Of a stretch of 64,000 bases of DNA, positions 33,365 to 43,490 are shown piece after piece. This DNA is from Armigeres subalbatus (Eukaryota; Arthropoda; Insecta; Diptera; Culicidae). The position numbers and the translations under genes are program-made. The notes under the pieces were generated by a model, which saw only the letters and a list, made by a program, of their open reading frames with translations, was not told where the DNA came from and searched no databases. The stretch covers positions 70,971,203 to 71,035,202 of the forward strand of contig NC_085139.1 in NCBI RefSeq assembly GCF_024139115.2, written 5' to 3'. The first letter of the stretch is position 1; the number at the start of each line of letters is the position of its first letter.

Positions 33365-36300
33365 GTTCAGGAATTTCTCTGCCAGAAGTTCCTCCAAAAG
33401 TTTCTCCGGAAGTTCCTCCAGGAATTCCTCCGGAAGTTCGTCCAAAAGTTCCTCCAGGAATTACTCCGGAAGTTCGTCCAGGAATTCCTCCAGAAATTCG
33501 TACAGGAATTCTTCTGGAAATTCGTCCAAAAATTCTCCCGGAAGTTCATCCGGAATTCCTCCGGAAGTTGCATCGGGAGTTCCTCCAGCAAATAATCCAA
33601 GAATTCCTCCGGGAGTCCCTCCACGAATTCCGCCGGAAATTCCTCCAAGAATTCCGCCAGAAGTTCCTCCGGAAGTTCGTCCAGGAATTCCCCCGGAAGT
33701 TCGTCCAGAAATTCCTCCGGAAGTTCGTCCGGAATTCCTCCGAAAGTTCGTTCAGGAATTCCTTCGGAAGTTCGTCAAGAAATTCTTCCGGAAGTTCATC
33801 CGGAATTCCTCCGGAGGTACTTCTGGGAGTCCCTCCAGGAAATCCTAAGGGAGTTCCTTCAGCAATTCCTCCAAGAATCCCTCCGGGAGTTCCTTCCTAG
33901 AATTCCTCCGGGGGTTTCTCCAAGAATTCCGCCGGAAGTTCCTCCAAGAATTCCGCCAGAAGTTCGTCCGGGAATTCCTCCGGAAGTTCGTCCAGAAATT
34001 CCTCCGGAAGATCGTCCAGAAATTTCTCCAGAAGTTCATCCGGAATTCCTCCGGAAGTTCCTCCGGCAGTTTTTCCAGGAATTCCTCCGGGAGTTCCTCC
34101 AGCAATTCCTCCAAGAATTCCTCCGGGAGTTCCTGCAAGAATTCCTCCAGAAGCTCCTTCAGGAATTTCTCCGGAAGTTCCTCCACGAATACCTTCGGAA
34201 TTACCTCCAGGCATTTCTCCGTAAGTTTTTCCGGAAGTTTCTCCAGAAATTCCTCCGGAAGTTCCTCTAAGAATAGTTCCTTTCCGGATCTAGAAATTCG
34301 GCTGGAAGTGCCTCCAGAAATTCCACCGCAAGTTCACTCAGGAATTCCTTCGGAAGCTCCTCCAGAAACTTCTCTGGAAGCTCCTCTAGGAATTCCTGCA
34401 AAAGTTCCTCCAGGTATTCTTCCGGAAGTTCTTTGCGGAATTCCTCCAAAAGTTCTTCCAGGAATTCCTCCGAAAGTTCTTCCAGGAATTCCTCCGAAAG
34501 TTCCTCCAGGAATTCCTCCGAAAGTTCCTCCAGGAATTCCTCCGAAAGTTGCTCCAGAAATTCCTCCGGAAGTTCCTCCAGGAATTTCTTCGGAAGTTCC
34601 TCCAGCAATTCCTCCAGAAGTTCCTCCAGGAATTCCTCCGGAAGTTCCTCCAGCAATTCCTCCGGAAGTTCCTCCAGGAATTCTTCCGGAAGTTCTTCCA
34701 GGGATTCCTCCGGAACTTCCTCCAGGAATTCTTCCGGAACTTCCTCCAGGAATTCCTCCGGAACTTCCTCCAGGAATTCCTCCGGAAGTTCCCCCAGGAA
34801 TTCCTCCGGAAGTTCCTCTAGGAATTCCTTCGGAAGATCCTCCAGGAATTCTTCCGGAAGTTCCTCCAGAAATTCCTCGAGATGTTCCTCTAGAGATTTC
34901 TTGGGAAGTTCCTTCAGAAATTCCTCCAGAAGTTCCTCCAGCAATTGCTCCGGAGTTCCTCCAGTAATTTTTCCTAAGGATACTCCAAGAATTCCTCCAG
35001 AAGTTCCTCTGGGAATTCCTCCGGAATTGCCTCCAGAAATTACGCCAGAAGTTCATCCAAGAATTCCTCTGGGAGTTCACTCAAGAATTCCCCTGGAATT
35101 TCTTCCAGAAATTCCTCTGGGACCTCTTCCTGGATTTCCTCCAGGAATTCCTCCGGAAGTTTTTCCAGGAATTTCTTCGGAAGTTCCTCCAGGAATTTCT
35201 CCGGAAGTTCCTCCAGAAATTCCTCCGGAAGTTCCTCCAGAAATTCCTCCGGAAGTTCCTCCAGAAATTCCTCCGGAAGTTCCTCCAGAAATTCCTCCGG
35301 AAGTTCGTCCAGAAATTCCTCCGGAAGTTCGTCCAGAAATTCCTCCGGAAGTTCCTCCAGAAATTCCTCCGGAAGTTCCTCCAGGAATTCCTCCGGAAGT
35401 TCCTCAAGAAATTCCTCCGGAAGTTCCTCCAAGAATTCCTCCGGAAGTTCCTCCAGGAATTCCTCCGGTAGTTCCTCCAGGAATTCCTCCGGAAGTTCCT
35501 CCGGAAGTGTTCCGAAAGTTTCTCCGGAAGTTCCTCCAGGAATTCCTCCGGAAGTTCCTCCAGGAATTCCTCCGAAAGTTCCTCCAGGAATTCCTTCGGA
35601 AGATCCTCCAGGAATTCTTCCGGAAGTTCCTCCAGAAATTCCTCGGGATGTTCCTCTAGAGATTTCTTGGGAAGTTCCTTCAGAAATTCCTCCGGAAGTT
35701 CCTCCAGGAATTGCTCCGGAGGTTCCTCCAGTAATTTTTCCCAAGGATTCTCCAAGAATTCCTCCAGAAGTTCCTCTAGGAATTCCTCCGGAAGTGCCTC
35801 CAAAAATTCCGCCAGAAGTTCATCCAAGAATTCCTCTCGAAGTTCACTCAGGAATTCCCCCGGAATTTCTTCCAGAAATTCCTCTGGGACCTCTTCCTGG
35901 ATTTCCTCCAGGAATTCCTCCGCAAGTTTTTCCAGGAATTTCTTCGGAAGTTCCTCCAGGAATTTCTTCGGAAGTTCCTCCAGAAATTCCCCCGGAAGTT
36001 CCTCCAGAAATTCCTCCGGAAGTTCCGCCAGGAATTTCTCCGGAAGTTCCGCCAGGAATTTCTCCGGAAGTTCCGCCAGGAATTCCTCCGGAAGTTCCTC
36101 CAGGAATTCCTCCGGAAGTTCCTCCAGGAATTCCTCCGGAAGTTCCTCCAGGAATTCCTCCGGAAGTTCCTCCAGGAATTCCTCCGGAAGTTCCTCCAGG
36201 AATTCCTCCGGAAGTTCCTCCAGGAATTCCTCCGGAAGTTTCTCCAGGAATTCCTCCGGAGTTCCTCCAGGAATTCCTCCGGAAGTTCCTCCAGGAATTC

Positions 36301-37157
36301 CTCCGGAAGTTCCTCCAGGAATTCCTCCGGAAGTTCCTCCAGGAATTCCTCCGGAAGTTCCTCCAGGAATTCCTCCGGAAGTTCCTCCAGGAATTCCTCC
36401 GGAAGTTCCTCCCGGAATTCCTCCGGAAGTTCCTCCAGGAATTCCTCCGGAAGTTCCTCCAGGAATTCCTCCGAAGTTCCTCCAGGAATTCCTCCGAAGT
36501 TCCTCCAGGAATTCCTCCGAAGTTCCTCCAGGAATTCCTCCGGAAGTTCCTCCAGGAATTCCTCCGAAGTTCCTCCAGGAATTCCTCCGAAGTTCCTCCA
36601 GGAATTCCTCCGAAGTTCCTCCAGGAATTCCTCCGAAGTTCCTCCAGGAATTCCTCCGGAAGTTCCTCCAGGAATTCCTCCGGAAGTTCCTCCAGGAATT
36701 CTCCGAAGTTCCTCCAGGAATTCCTCCGGAAGTTCCTCCAGGAATTTCTCCGGAAGTTCCTCCAGGAATTCCTCCGAAGTTCCTCCAGGAATTCCTCCGA
36801 AGTTCCTCCAGGAATTCCTCCGAAGTTCCTCCAGGAATTCCTCCGGAAGTTCCTCCAGGAATTCCTCCGAAGTTCCTCCAGGAATTCCTCCGAAGTTCCT
36901 CCAGGAATTCCTCCGAAGTTCCTCCAGGAATTCCTCCGGAAGTTCCTCCAGGAATTCCTCCGAAGTTCCTCCAGGAATTCCTCCGAAGTTCCTCAGGAAT
37001 TCCTCCGGAAGTTCCTCAGGAATTCCTCCGGAAGTTCCTCCAGGAATTCCTCCGGAAGTTCCTCCAGGAATTCCTCCGGAAGTTCCTCCAGGAATTCCTC
37101 CGGAAGTTCCTCCAGGAATTCCTCCGGAAGTTCCTCCAGGAATTCCTCCGGAAGTTT
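33365..37157. repeat. Large 24-bp minisatellite array, nearly pure from ~34430
   Basis: The unit TCCAGGAATTCC-TCCGGAAGTTCC is a dimer of two 12-bp halves. The unit has no TA, TGA or TCA on the plus strand, and hence no stop on either strand. All six frames stay open and encode [24 protein letters not shown] (plus) and [24 protein letters not shown] (minus) repeats. Frames of 400-500 codons here are therefore not evidence of genes. From about 36470 to 37010, 23-bp units (one G lost) alternate with 24-bp units. Each full unit carries an EcoRI site and CCGGAAGT. Confidence 0.97.
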
Positions 37158-38924
37158 GTAGCCTACGCTCCATCGTCCTAAATAAATAATTATAGATTTG
37201 AATAATATGTTATTGAATGGGTAGTTAGTGAATGATTAATTCATGAGCATTGGTCAAAGTTCGCCGTTGAGTAAAACCTTATCAACTGGTACGACACGAA
37301 AGCCAATGAGGTAGTAGATTCTGCGCCATAAATTAGACGAAAAACTCATTAGGGAAAGCTCGCGAGGACGGCCATAATACAGGAGAGCATTCGCGAAGGT
37401 CAGGGTCATTTGTTATCTTTGAGAAAGATGGGAAAAGATTCACGATCAAAACCGAAACTGAGCGAGCATCCAACTTTAAACTTTTGCACTACCGAACTAT
37501 TTCGAAGATGATCGCGGGAAAATCGAACTTCCGTTTAGTTCGGCCGAAGTCACCTTCTCTAATCTGAGTGTAGAAGTGTCGCGAGCTTGTCCGAGTCGAA
37601 TAACCGTTGAATGTGAGTTCAGTGACGTGGCTATATTTCTTAATTTTAATCTGTTCATTGTTTCTTTGTTAGTCTTTAGAACAAAAGTTATCTTTAGAAT
37701 AGGCTGTACAAAGTGTGTGCGTTCAAGAAGAAGCGACAGGTAAAGTGCTTAATCTGCTTGTTAAGAAAATGTGTGAATGTGCTAAATGCTTGTGAATAGC
37801 CTACGGCTATATCTATTTTGCTAGCGACGCTTCCTGCTTTTCGACGCGAAGAGTGCGGCTTCTTGCAGCCATCAGAAGCCAGCGGCCCGCCAACACGCCG
37901 CTATCCCATTGCAGTGGTCATCAATAGCCACAACGTGGCCAGACTCAGCCTACGGCCCCCCGCGAAAGTCTTCATCCACGTGGAAGCGCGACTAAACCGG
38001 CATCTAGTCCCACCCTACCGCGCAACGTACCAGGAGCGCATACACCACAGCAGCACATCGTCAAATTACTGCAGCTAATCGGTGAGTCGCCTATTCCAAT
38101 CGATCTTTTTTTGTGGAGTGGGGCGTCCGGTGAGGACGCCTCGGAGGAAAGTTTTTTGCCGACCATAGGTCGAGGAATCAAGACAGATGGACAATCGTCC
38201 CGACGTTCAATAACCATTTCGGTTGAGTGGGATTAAAGATAAAACGTGTACACGTAGTTTTCGGAACACCCCCAACCCTATTGTGTAAGCCACCCGGGTG
38301 CATGGCTAGCTAGATCGGTCGCCGCATCGTCGATTGTACGTACGTACGGAGGTTGTACGTACACCACGAAATAGAAGCATGCTATTATAATAAATCTCCT
38401 TGTTTTTGGCCATGATTTTCCCTAAATAAATGTTGTTATTTATTACCAGCAATACATGGAGTACCTACGTAGTTTGTTCAGTTTAGATGTTAGAAATATG
38501 GTTTAGTCACTGCGTGTCGATTAATTAGTGTTGCGTGGCGCAAATGAATGTGGCGTCTTGCGTATTTGCGTTGTCTCTTCCATACTAGTCGCGCCTCTTG
38601 CGGAAACGGGTGGAATCTCCGATGATGAGAAAATAACGTACAGCATAAGTTGTATCGCTTGTTGGGCATGTGTGACGTCTTACCGGGATCTTTGGAGGAA
38701 CAGTTCGTAGCGTGACAGTTTTGGTTGGTTGCATAAGGTAAAATACCCAGTTCAGGTGAAGGAAGTAGATGCGCTGGCTCGATCACTTTCTTTTTCGGAA
38801 ATAATCAATGGACTCGCCCTAAGCGGAGTCTCACCGGGCAAATTAAAAAGGAATGTGCGGTCTCCCTTAACGGAGTGGCGCTTAAGCCGCACATTTTTCC
38901 GAGATCGACCAGTGCCAGCTACAA
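37158..38924. other. Unassigned, possibly retroelement- or host-derived region
   Basis: Moderate GC. The 86-codon frame at 37818-38078 ends near a donor-like GGTGAGT (38080) but shows no known domain. Short hairpins are GGCGTCC-N5-GGACGCC at about 38123 and AATGTGCGG/CCGCACATT around 38850-38898. The general look (long non-coding leader followed by a basic-residue-rich frame) could be an LTR-retroelement leader, but I found no matching LTR or primer site. Confidence 0.3.
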
Positions 38925-39428
38925 GTTCCTCCAGGAATTCCTCCGGAAGTTCCTCCAGGAATTCCTCCGGAAGTTCCTCCAGGAATTCCTCCGGAAGTTC
39001 CTCCAGGAATTCCTCCGCAAGTTCCTCCAGGAATTCCTCCGAAAGTTCCTCCAGGAATTCCTCCGGAAGTTCCTCCAGGAATTCCTCCGGAAGTTCCTCC
39101 AGGAATTCCTCCGGAAGTTCCTCCAGGAATTCCTCCGGAAGTTCCTCCAGGAATTCCTCCGGAAGTTCCTCCAGGAATTCCTCCGGAAGTTCCTCCAGTT
39201 CGTTCATAAATTCCTCTAGAAGTTCGTCCAAAAGTTCCTCTTGGAGTTCCTTCAGGAATTCCTTCGGGAGCTCCTCCATCAATTTCTCCAAGAATTCCTC
39301 CGGGAGTTCCTGCAGGAATTCTTCCAGGAATTCCTCCGGGAGTTCCTCCAAGAATTCCGCCGGAAGTTCCTCCAAGAATTCCTCCTGGAATTCGTCCGGA
39401 AGTTCGTCCACGAATTCCTCCGGAAGTT
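38925..39428. repeat. 24-bp minisatellite, second pure block
   Basis: The same unit as 33365-37157 in the same orientation. It is pure at 38930-39195, then degenerate to 39428, where a poly(T)-headed insertion interrupts it. Confidence 0.95.
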
Positions 39429-39888
39429 TTTTTTTTATTCCTTTCTTTATTTGGCAGGCACTCTGTGTTACTTAACCGCTACTGTGCCGTGATCTACTGT
39501 GGTATTCTGCTGTACAGAATCCACACAGAATCTATTTTTAGACATTATTGTTATATCATTGCCGGATCCATCGCATCGTGAGTCCATTGTGTCCATTTGT
39601 CCGTATCGTGTATCCAATTGCTCGTTGCATTGTTCGGTTGCCATTTATCCGGGTACGTTAGAGGAATGCCTCTGAGAAGAACAATTTGTCAGTCGTCATC
39701 GGGCAGCCGTGTCGGTAAGACGCGCACCCCAAAACGCCACCGTTTGGGCTGCACCTCAGGCGACTAACAAGGGTTTGGTGGAGGGGCTGGGAATCGAACC
39801 CATGATCATCCGTCAAGGTACAATTAAGTGGTGGAATTAAATGGGATGGTACAAACTCGTCTTATGACAAGTGATAAATTGTTTGTTG
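39429..39888 (-). mobile_element. Retroposon inserted in the minisatellite
   Basis: The plus strand begins with a T run followed by ATTCC and CTTTATTTGGCAGGCACTCTG, i.e. a minus-strand poly(A)-tailed 3' end. Minisatellite sequence resumes at about 39889. A possible duplication GGAAGTT (39422-39428 and 39889-39895) cannot be told from the repeat unit itself. A tRNA-type B box (GGGTTCGATTCCC, minus strand, about 39791-39803) lies inside, so more than one element may be present. Confidence 0.6.
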
Positions 39889-40440
39889 GGAAGTTCCTGC
39901 AGTGCCCCCAGAAATTCAGCCGGAAGTTCCTCCAGAAATTTCGCCAAAAGTTCATTCAGGGAAGTTTCTTAAGGAATTCTGCAGGATGATCCTCCAGGAA
40001 TTCCATTGGAAGTTTCTCCACGAATTCTGCTGGAATTTACTCCAGGAATTCTGCTGGGAGATCCTTCAGGAATTCCAACGGAAGTTCCTCCAGGAATTTC
40101 ACCGGAAACCTCTCCAGGAATTCCTCGGGAGAAACTAGTATTTCCTTCAGAAGTTTTTCAAAGAATTCTTACGGAAGTTCATCCAGAAATTCGGCTGGAA
40201 ATGCCTTCAGATTTTTTTCCTGGATTTCCTTGAGAAGTTCTTCCAGGAATTCCTCCGAAATCTTCCAGAAATTCTACTGAAGTTCCCTCCAGGACTTCCT
40301 CAGGATGTTTTTAGAATTTTTCATAGATGCTCGCCCAGAAATTACTCCTGAAATTTACCCTGGAGTTCTTCCATAAATTCTACTCAGATCTCTTTTCTTC
40401 GAAAACTCTACGAAAATTACCTCGCAAACTCACCAGAACT
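39889..40440. repeat. Degenerate tail of the 24-bp minisatellite
   Basis: Units such as GGAATTCCTCCGGAAG are recognisable but heavily mutated. The array fades out by about 40440. Confidence 0.85.
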
Positions 40441-40474
40441 TCACTCTGAACTTCTTCTGAAATTCATATGGATA

Positions 40475-40800
40475 CCTGGTTGGCTACAGCGTCGATACAC
40501 TTATGCCTGGCGTATTCTAGTTCTCTATAATCGTCGGTCTTGCGCCATGTTCTTCCAGTTTCCCAGTACGTCTCCGAGTATTGTACGCAGCACTTTTCGC
40601 TCGAAAACCCCGAAAGGTCTCCAGTCCGCATCTTTTAATGTCCATAAGCCCTGGTAGAATCAGAGTTTTGTATAGAGCAAATTTCGTTTCCGTCTGCATG
40701 TTGCAGGACCGAAGCTGGTTACGTTATCCGTAAAAGGGCCTATTCGCTGCAGCAATACGTTTTTTCACCTCTCGGGAAACGTCATTGTCATTGAAATTTT
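40475..40800 (-). pseudogene. RTE-clade LINE remnant, C-terminal part of reverse transcriptase
   Basis: Minus-strand translation gives NDVSREVKKRIAAANRPFYG, a stop, then RNQLRSCNMQTETKFALYKT and LILPGL. The same order of blocks (NDVTREVKRRIVAANRTYYG, LRNQLK, TKLALYTSLI) occurs at 50350-50500 on the plus strand. This region lies after the reverse transcriptase palm in RTE-type elements. At least one stop and a frame change are present, and the remainder of the LINE is missing. It directly adjoins the degenerate minisatellite. Confidence 0.8.
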
Positions 40801-42359
40801 ATATTTTTTTTACGTGAATCATTTTGATTTCTTTATAATTTTTTTTTCTTTCAATGGTGTTAATTTATATTTGTTTTGTGGGAAATAGAAATTTTTCATT
40901 ATTTGTGGAAATTTTGTATTTATTTCTTATACTCTGATTTCTTTATTGTAAATTTCCTTCTACAGATGGAGCTTTCATTTTAGTCATTTCCAATTATACA
41001 GGAAGGAGTGCTCAAGAGCAGCAAAATACCTTCGACCATCCAGAGATTAAAGAAATAACCAACCGCATGGCACAGAACAGAATGCGCAAATTGTCGGTTC
41101 CGGACGGGTGGGAAAAAGCAATAAACGAAAATTCCGTCGGTCTTCTTAAAGGTTCATTTAATTTAAGCGCCTTTTCCGCTGTGTTCGCACATCATCTGCC
41201 GGGCGATCTAATTGATTTCGCAAATTAGCATCGCCTAATGTTGGTCGAAGCGCGTCGTCGCCGTCGTCATCTTCCATGTCGACGTCTATCATCCAACCAG
41301 GCATCATTGGACGGTTGCTTCCTTCCGACCTTTTATTCGAACGGAAATCATCCGACGCACAGACATCGACGAGAGGCCTGTTGCTTCCATCTGGTGGCAT
41401 GTTACGCGCGATGGAGGGCTTTTTAGAACATAAACAAAACACCAGTCAACATTGCCCCAATATAACGATTCCGGCCATCAACAGCAATGCTGACTGAAGG
41501 AAGCAGAGGGTGGTCAGGGAAAGAACGATAAGGGTATTGCGGGGAGACGTCTTCCACTGCCGGTGGGTGTTTTTCTTCGTGCTAATGGAGACGACTGGTG
41601 GGACGTCTTCGGAGACTGGAAACAGCTCTGTCACAGTTGTTAATGGACTGACAATTTTGCACGTCCTTAAATGAATAATTCGAGATGGCAGCGTGCCTTT
41701 GCGGACCGCGAACACGGTTTGTTAGAGTAAACGAGGCGGTTTGCTACATTGTGGAAGGAGGTTGAGTAATTTATTTGTAGGTGGAAATTAATTTGCAGCT
41801 GACTTCTTAATTGCCGGAAATGTTTAGAAAATTTAAATGTTAATCTTTAGGATTGAAACGGAATTTCATAGGACGCTTACCTTTTCTCTGCATTTTGGGA
41901 GATGGCTTATTCACATCCATTTGGTTCACATTGTGGTTCCAAAACAAAGTTATGATCGATGATGATAAACTGTAAGTAGAAAAAGCGAAAAGTAAAGTTT
42001 AAACCTTTGCTTGTTTTGTGTTTTACATTGCTGAAAATGTAGTAAACCGTTTTGTCATGCATACGCCCTTATATACGCTCCTAGCAAAATTGATAATCAT
42101 TTATTTACCATTTTTTTAAAATTCACATGCGTATGGCAGTGCATGTAAAAGATTTAACTCGAAAAATATGTCAGTATTTGAGTGGTACCCAAAGGGCAGG
42201 CGGTTTAATTTCATATCAAATTTAAGAACGCTGCAACTAAACAAGCAAAACACAAATTCACGTAACAGATACCTATTTCGAACACACAGCATTTTACTGG
42301 AGCAAAAGAGTCAACACAAGACATGACAACTGCAATGTGTCTCACATAGTTCTTTCGGG
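40801..42359. other. Unassigned region with one possible exon
   Basis: An open plus-strand frame runs 40968-41228 behind a pyrimidine-rich stretch and CTACAG (40960-40965). See the separate entry. On the minus strand, 41158-41715 is a single frame broken by one TGA (41446-41448), with a hydrophobic stretch before it (LIVLSLTTLCFLQSALLLM) but no usable ATG. I recognise no family in either. Confidence 0.35.
40968..41228 (+). other. Possible host exon (86 codons), unrecognised
   Basis: The frame reads from GAFILVISNY through QNTFDHPEIK and RKLSVPDGWE to LIDFAN and a TAG. Base composition is more even than the flanks, and a good splice acceptor (TTTCCTTCTACAG) lies directly upstream. No family recognised and no donor-linked upstream exon found. 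A frame of this length can arise by chance in this window. Confidence 0.22.
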
Positions 42360-43490
42360 TAGTCTCAGGTTGGAATACCTCCCACACGAGCCAATCATCG
42401 CAAAAAGCGAATCACAATCCACCTTCTTTGTCTTTTGTCTTCCAGCCACGACGATGAGTACCCATCAGGCCCTGTAGGTACGTGTCTCGTCCCATTTGTT
42501 GGAAGAGCCATAAGGAGCAGGCATATTTAGCAATCTCGAAACCGACTAAGCGACGCCGGCCGGGCGGAGGACGAAGCAACTCCTTCAACACCCTTCGGCC
42601 GTCCCACTTGCATCCGCCCCCCGTTCGGTAGTTGGATCATGCAATGACGATAAAACAACCGCATGCTGGAGCGTGATTTGTATTTGAAACAAGCAATTTT
42701 CTCGTTCTCAATCTCGGGAAAGTCCCGTCCTCCTCGGCGGGAGCCTCCCGGTTCAATCCGATCGAACGCCGCCACCGCAATCGCACATCGGTTGGCACTC
42801 CTTGGTTTTCGGGGAGCAGTGAGGCTAAGACATGTGGGTTTGTGTGGCTGTGTTTTGGTGCTTAGAGGTACAATACAGCAACCTATGCGGTTGGCTGTAG
42901 GCTTCATTTCAAATTTTGTTCTGGCACGGAATCGGAATCGGATTGCAGTTATACGCCGAACCAGCTCTAGTCATAATGGGCATCAACGGCAACGGGGGCT
43001 GGCAACCAGAGGACCAAGGAATTGCCAGTATCGTCCCTCCCGTCCCCCATACACAATTAGATTTGTTATGAAGTTTTTCCTGACGTGAGCGAGCGAGGTC
43101 TTCGAGAAATCAGACTATGCAAGCCGAGAAGGTACCTTCAGAGGTATTGCCAATATAATGGAAAGACATCAGCAGCAGCCGCACTTGCGAGAAGAAGTTG
43201 CACGTCGTTGTTGTCGTCGTCATCGTGCAGAATTCCGGCTTTGGGTGCACGGCACAGATGCTATTTATGGGTGCAGCCGAGAAATCGGTATGTCTGGCTC
43301 TGGTGAATTGAAACAGGATGGCAGCTTTCTTCGGGATGCCACACCATTCTCCGAGCATAATGCGACGTCGATGGTTCGTGTGTGGAATTGCAATAATTGT
43401 GAGACGGTTGATTACTGTGTACTTTATTGCAATGTTGATTCAGGTTCGGTGGCAAATTGGCTCGGGGAGCGTTTTTCGTGGGTAAATTAG
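42360..43490. other. GC-rich unassigned region
   Basis: Noticeably GC-richer than neighbours (for example 42540-42800). Overlapping frames on both strands (42527-42907 minus, 42663-43088 plus, 43158-43490 plus) have no recognised domain. It is probably unique host sequence. Confidence 0.35.

Larger units (their letters stand above)
31197..34430. repeat. Tandem segmental duplication, copy B (with MITE)
   Basis: Follows copy A directly and matches it throughout once the MITE at 31527-32816 is removed. It differs by point changes and a small deletion near 31285 relative to 29244. The match continues through the minisatellite block with GTTCCTTTCCGGATCTAG (34275; copy A 30937) before merging into the expanded array. 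The right limit is approximate. Confidence 0.9.

Noticed and set aside
33365..37157. Heat-shock or STAT element arrays in the minisatellite (GAA/TTC dyads)
   Set aside because: Spacing is wrong: GAATTC has zero and GAAGTTC one base between half-sites, while heat-shock elements need two and STAT sites need three.
34267..37181. Very long reading frames in all six phases (up to about 500 codons)
   Set aside because: The 24-bp unit contains no stop-forming triplet on either strand, so length is automatic; there is no non-repeat domain and no frame is favoured.
37200..38460. LTR retrotransposon starting TGTTATTG at 37207
   Set aside because: No second LTR, primer-binding site, polypurine tract or gag/pol frame could be found.
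41158..41715. Minus-strand frame of about 185 codons with one in-frame TGA followed by C (a leaky context), suggesting stop readthrough and a membrane segment
   Set aside because: The first half has no usable ATG before the hydrophobic stretch and no acceptor site, it partly overlaps the plus-strand candidate exon, and no family is recognisable.
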